From the NCBI GenBank assembly GCA_023424355.1, contig JAFAEA010000246.1, positions 1 to 12,991 of the forward strand: a stretch of 12,991 nucleotides of DNA, read 5' to 3'. The first letter of the stretch is position 1; every line of letters begins with the position of its first letter. Source of the DNA: Chloroflexota bacterium (GTDB lineage Bacteria; Chloroflexota; Chloroflexia; Thermomicrobiales; UBA6265). Positions 7,914-12,991 of the stretch are shown here, piece after piece. A program made the translations under genes and the position numbers. The notes beneath the pieces were generated by a model. It made no database searches and had not been told where the DNA came from. It saw nothing but the letters and a program-made list of their open reading frames with translations.

Positions 7914-8124
7914 GCAATTACCAGGAATTTCCTGATACATGCTGCCACGAACACCCCATAACCAAGGCGGTGTTCCGGGCCAGATATACCTATTGAGCAT
8001 AGCACTTAACCAGCAATTGCCCAACGCTCGTTTTGGCTGCCTAATGTATACTCACACGAGGAGAGAGTTCGCGCGCCGGTACCCCGCTTTTTACTGGCTG
8101 ATCGCCGTTTTCGGAGCATTTACT

Positions 8125-8367
8125 GTGCATTCCACACCCCCGCAATCGCAGCGCATGCTAAGCGTAGCCCTCATGCTCACCGGGCTGGTTATTGCTGCCA
8201 TCGCTATCGTGGCGGATACCATCAATATCGGTACCGGCAAGGGTTTTGGCTACTACCAAATGATTGTGTTGATTGCCGGAATCGTGATCTTCCTCATCGG
8301 TATTCTGGTGATTGTGGGAAACCGTTCCAGCCACGATGATTCTGGCGAGTTCCGGGACGACTCCTAG
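8125..8367 (+). CDS. Small two-helix membrane protein, unknown function
   Basis: With a GTG start at 8125, which has GGAG 8 nt upstream, the product is 80 residues. It has two predicted membrane helices (about 11-31 and 44-66), joined by a glycine-rich turn (NIGTGKGFGY). An acidic hydrophilic tail (SSHDDSGEFRDDS) follows. The frame is open back to 7939, so ATG 8044 (107 residues) or ATG 8155 (70 residues) are alternatives; neither has a clear ribosome site. No family was recognised. It is followed by argS about 100 nt later on the same strand. Confidence 0.55.
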   Translation: MHSTPPQSQRMLSVALMLTGLVIAAIAIVADTINIGTGKGFGYYQMIVLIAGIVIFLIGILVIVGNRSSHDDSGEFRDDS

Positions 8368-8468
8368 CCCCATAACACCCTAGTATTATGAGATTAGTCC
8401 GCTTTGGCCGATTGTTGGCCAGGCGGTTGTGTGCGTAATCCGCTACCTACAGGAGATACCCCCTCCCG

Positions 8469-10688
8469 ATGACCAATCAGTCTGATTCGAATGCCAACAC
8501 CGGTGTCATTGCCCGGGAAGAACTCGCCGCCATCGAAGCGATTCGGGCTGCCCTCGCCGCCGAAGGAATCGATATCGGCAACAAGCCTCTCGATCTCCGT
8601 CCTCTTCCATTTGAAGGCACCTGGGGAAGCGCAAGCACCATTGCCCGCATGGCCGCTGGCGATATCGTGCAGCAGCAGCTGGAATCTGAGGGGGCACTCG
8701 AGGGGCTGAGCAAAAAAGAAGCAAAGAAGCTCGTAAACGAGCGCGTGGGCGCTGCCAGCCAGGATCTCGCGGCCAAACTGGCCAACACAATCGGTGAAAC
8801 CGGCAGGTTTGCCAGCGTCGAGGCCGTGAATGGCTACATCAATATCGCTTACGATGCCGATGCCACCACCAATCGCCTTGTGCGCGAGGTTCTGGAGCAG
8901 GATGCCACCTATGGCCACGCTGCACCGGATAGCCGCGATCTGAAGGTGATGATCGAGCACAGCCAGCTGAACACCCACAAGGCGGCGCACGTTGGCCACC
9001 TTCGCAACATCTGTCTCGGCGTGGCGCTCACCAATATCAGCAAGGCGGCCGGATTCCCGACCATGCCGGTGACCTACATCGGTGATATTGGTCGGCACGT
9101 CGTGATGTGCCTGTGGGCCCTCCGCGCGTTCCATAGCGGCGAAGAGCCGCGCGATGGCATCAGCAGGGGTCGCTGGCTCGGCGAAATCTATGTGGAAGCC
9201 CGCACCCGGCTCGGCTACCGCGACGATGTGCTGAAGTTCCTCAACAATCTGATCGAAAAGGATGCCGCCTTCCCGGATGCCATCGACCGCGTGCTCAAGC
9301 AACTGTGGAACAACGATGATCCTGTGGATGGCGAGGATATCGCCTACCTGCTCGGCAAAGCCACCAATGCCGGCCAGATTGTGGTTGATGAACTGATCGA
9401 CGAGAACGTGATCGTTCCGTTCTTCAGCTTGCTGGGAGATCATCTGAGCCAACAAGCCAGCGTCGAGAACGATGAAGGTGAAGTCGACCCAGATGCTGTC
9501 GCACGCTACACCGAATGGCAGCAACTGAATTCCACTATCGATTGGTGGCCGCAGGTTCCACGCTGGACCGCCGAGGAGAAGGCGACCTTCCAGCTTTGGG
9601 AGGATCAGGATCCGGAATTCGTGCAGCTGTGGGAAACCACACGCGGTTGGAGCATGGATGAGCTCCGCGAGATCTTCGATGAATTTGGCGCCACCTTTGA
9701 TGTGTGGTTCACCGAAAGCGAAGTCGAGGATGAGGGTCGCGTGATTGTGCGCGAACTGCTGGAGCGCGGCATCGCCGAGATCAGCGATGGTTTGCCGGTG
9801 GTGAAGATTGACGAGAAGCTGGGCCTCGAGCAGGAAACCTACCGCACCATGCCGATTCTCCGCAGCGATGGCAGCACGCTCTACTCCACCAAGGATCTGG
9901 CGCTGGCTCGCAAGAAGTTCCAGAACTACGACATCGATCAATCCATTTGGGTGGTGGATGTCCGCCAGAGCCTCTACTTCGATCAGATCACTCGTATTCT
10001 CGAGCTCTATGGCTTCGACGAAGCGGATGCAAACCTGCACCTCGGCTATGAGTTCGTCACCCTGCCGGGCGGCATCATGAGCAGCCGCAAGGGCAACGCG
10101 CCGCTGTTGGAGGATGTGCGCAATGCCATGATCTCGCGAGCATTGGCGGTGGTGAAGGAAAAGAATCCTTCCCTTTCTGCTGCCGAGCAAGAGCAGGCCG
10201 CTCGCGATATCTCCATCGGTGCTATCAAGTACGCCATGCTGGCGCGCGATGGCAACAAGGTGATTGTGTTTGATCCGGATGAGGCCCTGAGCTTCGAGGG
10301 TCACGCCGCGCCATACATTCAGTACGCGCACGCCCGCGCTTGCCGCATTTTGGAACGCGCGGAGGTTGCAGATGCCGATGTGTTGGGTGCCCTCACCGAG
10401 ACGGATTTCTCGGCGCCGGTAGCAGAAGAGCTGGGATTGCTGCAGCAGATCTCAGCCTTCCCGGAAATGGTGCAGCGCGCAGCCAGCGAGCACCGTCCGC
10501 TGCATATCACCAACTATGTGTTTGAACTGGCCAAGCGCTTCAACGATTTCTATCACGCCGCGCCGGTACTGGCCGAAGGTGTGGATCCGAAGGTGAAGCA
10601 GGCCCGCCTCGCATTGGTCACCGCCACACGCATCACGCTGCGAAACGGACTCTCGCTGCTGGGTATCGTGGCACCGGAGCGAATGTAA
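8469..10688 (+). CDS. argS: Arginyl-tRNA synthetase, long form
   Basis: This class I synthetase charges tRNA-Arg with arginine. An N-terminal tRNA-recognition domain (about 17-140) is followed by the catalytic core, with HVGH at 174-177 (HIGH motif) and MSSRKG at 537-542 (KMSKS-type motif). A DALR anticodon-binding domain starts near 611 (HAAPYIQYAHARACRIL), and the protein ends in the typical LGIVAPERM. At 739 residues it is about 150 longer than the usual 550-600. The extra length lies mostly between the two catalytic motifs, roughly 245-400, in an acidic, Trp-containing segment. AGGAG is 13 nt before the ATG, which is rather far, but no better start is seen. The stop overlaps the next start (TAATG). 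Confidence 0.94.
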   Translation: MTNQSDSNANTGVIAREELAAIEAIRAALAAEGIDIGNKPLDLRPLPFEGTWGSASTIARMAAGDIVQQQLESEGALEGLSKKEAKKLVNERVGAASQDLAAKLANTIGETGRFASVEAVNGYINIAYDADATTNRLVREVLEQDATYGHAAPDSRDLKVMIEHSQLNTHKAAHVGHLRNICLGVALTNISKAAGFPTMPVTYIGDIGRHVVMCLWALRAFHSGEEPRDGISRGRWLGEIYVEARTRLGYRDDVLKFLNNLIEKDAAFPDAIDRVLKQLWNNDDPVDGEDIAYLLGKATNAGQIVVDELIDENVIVPFFSLLGDHLSQQASVENDEGEVDPDAVARYTEWQQLNSTIDWWPQVPRWTAEEKATFQLWEDQDPEFVQLWETTRGWSMDELREIFDEFGATFDVWFTESEVEDEGRVIVRELLERGIAEISDGLPVVKIDEKLGLEQETYRTMPILRSDGSTLYSTKDLALARKKFQNYDIDQSIWVVDVRQSLYFDQITRILELYGFDEADANLHLGYEFVTLPGGIMSSRKGNAPLLEDVRNAMISRALAVVKEKNPSLSAAEQEQAARDISIGAIKYAMLARDGNKVIVFDPDEALSFEGHAAPYIQYAHARACRILERAEVADADVLGALTETDFSAPVAEELGLLQQISAFPEMVQRAASEHRPLHITNYVFELAKRFNDFYHAAPVLAEGVDPKVKQARLALVTATRITLRNGLSLLGIVAPERM

Positions 10689-11653
10689 TGAGCGAGTTCA
10701 ACTTCCTGCGTACCGCGCGAATGCAACCGATTGCTGTGCCGCTCTGGTACGGCTGCGAGGTGCCAGGCACGGATCATGGTGCGATCACTCTGCGCGATGG
10801 TCTGGAACAGCGCTGGCTGGATGGCCACTTTAATAAACTGCTCAGCCGTTTGGAGCCGGCCATCACCATTCCCGTGGAGGATGTCCCGCGCGCAAGATCA
10901 CTGCTTCATCAGAGTGATCTCGTGTTCCTGGAAGCCATCGATAACGCCAATACACTGCTTGCCGATGCGGTAGATAGCACCATCAAGCGGGGACATTTCC
11001 CGATTTCACTTGGAGGCGACCACGCGCTGGCGATGGGTTCCATCGCCGGAGCGGTACGAAACGCCAAAAAGGTTGGGGTGCTGTGGATCGATACCCACCC
11101 GGATATCAACACTCCGGCGGGGAGCCTCACCGGTCACATTCATGGCATGCCGCTGGCTGTCGCAATCGGCACGGCTGCGGATGATCTTCCTCGCTCCACG
11201 AACCTCGCCGGCTTCGCCCCGATGCTGCAGCCGGATCAGATTGCGTATTTGGGCATCCGCGATATTGATTTGCTGGAAGAAGACACCATCGTTGAGAAGG
11301 GCATCTTCGCGCGGACCATGGACGAGTGGAGCGACGACGGCATCATACCCGGACTGGAGGCGGCGTTGAACCACCTGGTGCAAGCCGGCTGCGATGCGAT
11401 CCACTTCAGCTTCGATGTTGATGTGCTGGATCCGGGAATTTTCCCGGGCACCGGCACACGGTATCCCGGCGGCCTCACCATTCGCGAGGCGAGCCAGGTT
11501 ATGCGCTATCTCGGCACCTGGACCGCCCTGCCGATCCGCTCGATGGACTTCGTGGAACTGAATCCGATGCTGGATACGAGTGGTCATAGTACGAACGCCG
11601 CGCTGCATTTGTTGGCAACGGCATTGGGCCAGCGGATGTTGGACCGGGGGTAG
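10688..11653 (+). CDS. rocF: Arginase-family ureohydrolase (probable arginase)
   Basis: This 321-residue metal hydrolase probably splits arginine to ornithine and urea. The two-manganese ligands are visible: GGDH with H112 (109-112), D135-T-H137-P-D139, and SFDVDVLDP with D243 and D245. Features point to arginase rather than agmatinase: DINTP (139-143), HIHGMPLA with H152, RDIDLLE (191-197, matching RDVDPGE of known arginases), GTGT...GGLT (254-263) and E290 in VELNP. The usual DAH is DTH here, and the Ser of the SGN carboxylate-binding loop is Thr148. The ATG overlaps the argS stop by one base and has GGAG 8 nt upstream inside argS. The stop codon TAG lies inside the first repeat unit. Guanidino substrates other than arginine cannot be excluded. 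Confidence 0.88.
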   Translation: MSEFNFLRTARMQPIAVPLWYGCEVPGTDHGAITLRDGLEQRWLDGHFNKLLSRLEPAITIPVEDVPRARSLLHQSDLVFLEAIDNANTLLADAVDSTIKRGHFPISLGGDHALAMGSIAGAVRNAKKVGVLWIDTHPDINTPAGSLTGHIHGMPLAVAIGTAADDLPRSTNLAGFAPMLQPDQIAYLGIRDIDLLEEDTIVEKGIFARTMDEWSDDGIIPGLEAALNHLVQAGCDAIHFSFDVDVLDPGIFPGTGTRYPGGLTIREASQVMRYLGTWTALPIRSMDFVELNPMLDTSGHSTNAALHLLATALGQRMLDRG

Positions 11654-12131
11654 GTCGCGGGGAGAAATTATCTCCCCCAATAAGGGCAGACAAGCTGCCC
11701 TTCTACCGGCCTCACCTTCGGTAGCGGAGGAGCTTGTCTCCTCCTCAACGAAAGGTCAGATAAACTGTCCTACTACCGGCCAAATCATAGGTAGCGGGGG
11801 AGTTTATCTCCCCCAATCGAAAGGGCAGACAAGCTGCCCTGCTACCAGGCCCTGCTACCAACCCCTGGTGCACGCCACTCCACCGGTAGAGGGGGAGTTT
11901 ATCTCCCCCAATCGAAAGGGCAGACAAGCTGCCCTACTACCAAGCCCTGCTACTAACCCCTGGTACACGCCACTCCACCGGTAGCGCGGGAGTTTATCTC
12001 CCCCAATCGAAAGGGCAGACAAGCTGCCCTACTACCAAGCCCTGCTACCAACCCCTGGTACCCGCCACTCCACCGGTAGCGCGGGAGTTTATCTCCCCCA
12101 ATCGAAAGGGCAGACAAGCTGCCCTGCTACC
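11649..12131. repeat. REP/BIME array, six palindromic units
   Basis: Six related units lie at 11649-11707, 11720-11777, 11790-11846, 11885-11941, 11980-12036 and 12075-12131. The typical unit is 57 bp: foot GGTAGC, 7-bp stem GGGGGAG/CTCCCCC with loop TTTAT, linker AATCGAA, 7-bp stem AGGGCAG/CTGCCCT with loop ACAAG, and foot GCTACC. Each hairpin thus has GTAG at its own 5' foot, on opposite strands, as in paired REP elements recognised by RAYT transposases. Unit 2 keeps its stems paired through changes on both arms (GGAGGAG/CTCCTCC). No T run follows any unit, so they are not standard terminators. There are no unique spacers, which rules out CRISPR. Confidence 0.88.
11790..12131. repeat. Tandem 95-bp repeats within the REP array
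   Basis: Units 3 to 6 begin at 11790, 11885, 11980 and 12075, exactly 95 bp apart. The 38-bp spacer between palindromes is nearly identical (AGGCCCTGCTACC then ACCCCTGG and CCACTCCACC). The first two copies differ at only about five positions. The tract therefore amplified as a 95-bp block by recombination or slippage, more recently than units 1, 2 and 7 diverged. The spacer itself repeats the GCCCTGCTACC end of the palindrome, a sign of a small internal duplication. The last block diverges after 12131, where the transposase leader begins. Confidence 0.85.
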
Positions 12132-12222
12132 AGGCCCCGCTACCAAACCTTACTACCGGTTTATGTCCACATCCCGTAAAATTAACTCATCCGATAATCG
12201 AACTCAAAAAAGGACCCGGCCC

Positions 12223-12732
12223 ATGGAATCGCGATGGAGGAAGCCTCTTCGGTTAGACCTTTGGGATTACTCGCAGCCGGCGATTTATCACATTACGGTT
12301 TGCATCGCCGATCGAACCGATCGACTGGCGACCATTCGAGATAACAGCGTCGAAATTACGCCGGCTGGGGCGATGGTGCAGGATCACCTGCTCTCGCTTC
12401 CTGACCGGTTCGATGAGGTTGATATCGATTCCTTTGTGATCATGCCAAATCATGTGCATTTCATTATCGAAATGAACCTGGAATCATTCGATGAACCAGG
12501 TCTCGATCTGGCCCGGCCAATTCAAGCGTTTAAATCTCTCACAACGAGGGATTACGGGGTGGGGGTCAGGAATCTTGGTTGGCGTCCGTATCAGGGTGTT
12601 TTGTGGCAGAAGCGGTATTTCGAAACGATCATGCGCAACGAGAATTGGTTAGAGCGGCACAGGAATTACATCGCCAACAATCCGTCGCATTGGCAACAGG
12701 ATCCGGAATCGATCCATCGACCACGCCGGTAG
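12223..12732 (+). CDS. REP-associated tyrosine transposase (RAYT, Y1/HUH family)
   Basis: This 169-residue single-strand DNA nuclease/transposase is of the IS200/IS605-related type, thought to act on REP hairpins with a GTAG foot. Visible motifs are the N-terminal LDLWDYSQPAIYHITVC, the HUH metal site in MPNHVHFII (H77 and H79), AFKSLTTRDY, VLWQKRYFETIMRNE, and YIANNPSHW, whose tyrosine (about residue 149) is the likely nucleophile. The length is normal for the family and the gene looks intact. The ATG at 12223 has AAAAGGA 8 nt upstream; an in-frame ATG at 12163 without a ribosome site would add 20 residues. It sits between repeat units 6 and 7, and its TAG stop is part of the GGTAGC foot of unit 7. 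There are no insertion-sequence terminal inverted repeats beyond the palindromic units. Confidence 0.9.
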   Translation: MESRWRKPLRLDLWDYSQPAIYHITVCIADRTDRLATIRDNSVEITPAGAMVQDHLLSLPDRFDEVDIDSFVIMPNHVHFIIEMNLESFDEPGLDLARPIQAFKSLTTRDYGVGVRNLGWRPYQGVLWQKRYFETIMRNENWLERHRNYIANNPSHWQQDPESIHRPRR

Positions 12733-12797
12733 CGGGGGAGGTTATCTGCCCCTCAAGAAAGGGCAGACAAGCTGCCCTGCTACCAGGCCCTGCTACC
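12728..12797. repeat. Seventh REP-pair unit, downstream of the RAYT gene
   Basis: The unit spans 12728-12784 (57 bp): GGTAGC, stem GGGGGAG/CTGCCCC with one mismatch, loop GTTAT, linker TCAAGAA, perfect stem AGGGCAG/CTGCCCT with loop ACAAG, and GCTACC. It is followed by the AGGCCCTGCTACC spacer start seen in the left array (12785-12797). It overlaps the RAYT stop codon and sits between the convergent RAYT and FIST genes. Confidence 0.85.
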
Positions 12798-12803
12798 GTA
12801 AAA

Positions 12804-12991
12804 TCACCGTTCGACTATCACTCCCAATGCCGCGGCGAAGGCGTTGTACGCCGGGACACCACGTACCGGTGCGAGTTCGCCGAGCGAATACAGCCCGATA
12901 AACGGCAGATCGGGCAGCACTTCCACCACGGCGGCGGCATCGTGATCGTTGCGACCAAACATGTTGGTGCCCCTCCCCTTGCAACTGCTCA
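12804..12991 (-). CDS. FIST-domain protein, C-terminal end only
   Basis: The visible 61 residues read SSCKGRGTNMFG near the edge, then EVLPDLPFIGLYSLGELAPV, and end in ALGVIVER with a TGA stop at 12806-12804. The SCxGRG motif and the GxYSxGELAPV segment are characteristic of the FIST C-terminal domain, found in bacterial sensory and signalling proteins and proposed to bind small ligands. The start lies outside the window, so length and partner domains are unknown. The gene converges with the RAYT gene. Confidence 0.8.
   Translation of the reverse strand, partial: SSCKGRGTNMFGRNDHDAAAVVEVLPDLPFIGLYSLGELAPVRGVPAYNAFAAALGVIVER

Larger units (their letters stand above)
7688..8124. promoter_or_regulatory. 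Divergent intergenic and leader region of the cta operon
   Basis: About 437 bases without a convincing gene. On the ctaC side there is a candidate minus-strand promoter (7884-7913). A palindrome CAGGA-ATT-TCCTG at 7922-7934 lies directly upstream of it, and an inverted repeat at 7809-7848 and a 10-bp palindrome TATCCGGATA at 7719-7728 fall in the leader. On the plus side, TATACT at 8047-8052 could be a -10 element for the small gene at 8125, but no good -35 box was seen. The reading frame stays open from 7939, but its upstream ATGs lack ribosome sites. Confidence 0.5.

Noticed and set aside
7939..8124. N-terminal extension of the small membrane protein from ATG 7939
   Set aside because: There is no ribosome site, a possible -10 box lies inside the stretch, and the extension is not membrane- or signal-like. 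GTG 8125 with GGAG fits better.
8442..8447. GCTACC before argS as another repeat foot
   Set aside because: There is no adjacent 7-bp hairpin with a 5-nt loop. A lone hexamer is expected by chance.
8394..10331. Open frame of 645 codons on the minus strand
   Set aside because: It is antisense to argS, whose catalytic motifs and C-terminus are clear. Long opposite-strand frames are common in GC-rich genes, and the translation shows no family traits.
10688..11653. Agmatinase (SpeB)
   Set aside because: The HGMP, DINTP and RDIDLLE motifs match arginases better, although the metal-binding motifs alone would fit either.
11649..11707. Intrinsic terminator after the arginase gene
   Set aside because: The hairpins are strong but no T run follows on either strand. 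They may slow or stabilise transcripts but do not fit the standard form.
11580..11984. Open frame of 134 codons running into the repeat array
   Set aside because: It overlaps the arginase gene out of frame and then translates the repeat DNA. There is no ribosome site or protein character.
11649..12131. CRISPR array
   Set aside because: Repeats are palindromic pairs with nearly identical spacers on a 95-bp period. There are no unique spacers, and no cas genes are near.
12793..12984. Minus-strand frame of 63 codons with Arg-rich translation
   Set aside because: It is out of frame with the FIST reading, which shows the SCxGRG and GELAPV motifs and a proper stop codon.

Overview
The window looks like a chromosomal stretch from a GC-rich aerobic bacterium. 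The protein types suggest Chloroflexota, possibly Thermomicrobia: a caa3 oxidase cluster with lineage-type membrane hypotheticals, a long variant arginyl-tRNA synthetase, an arginase and a FIST protein. This placement is an inference from recognised protein style, not from a search.

Left part (1-7934, minus strand). A complete caa3-type (A-family) cytochrome c oxidase operon reads leftward from a divergent intergenic region: ctaC (subunit II with a lipobox, CuA site and fused cytochrome c), ctaD (subunit I), ctaE (subunit III), ctaF (subunit IV) and ctaG (assembly factor). This is the ctaCDEFG gene order known from Bacillus. Two unrecognised membrane-protein genes follow with small spacing. 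A perfect 14-bp stem terminator (1205-1235) closes the operon. Beyond it is a separate minus-strand gene for a tryptophan-rich protein of unknown function (58-1155). The left edge of the window carries a truncated palindromic repeat unit.

Middle (7688-11653). A leader/promoter region of over 400 bp lies upstream of ctaC. Then, on the plus strand, come a small two-helix membrane protein, argS (arginyl-tRNA synthetase, unusually long) and an arginase-family gene. The arginase start codon overlaps the argS stop codon (TAATG), so two arginine-consuming enzymes are translationally coupled.

Right part (11649-12991). Six copies of a roughly 57-bp imperfect palindrome follow the arginase gene, four of them on an exact 95-bp period. 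Then comes a small HUH/Y1 transposase of the REP-associated (RAYT) type, then a seventh copy. Each unit is a pair of inverted REP hairpins, each with a GTAG foot, so the region reads as a REP/BIME array with its own RAYT. The truncated unit at the left edge has the same layout with different stem bases, so the family is dispersed. The right edge holds the C-terminal end of a minus-strand FIST-domain sensor protein.

The least explained items are the REP/RAYT system, the two operon-embedded hypotheticals, and the hairpin-bearing leader of the oxidase operon.
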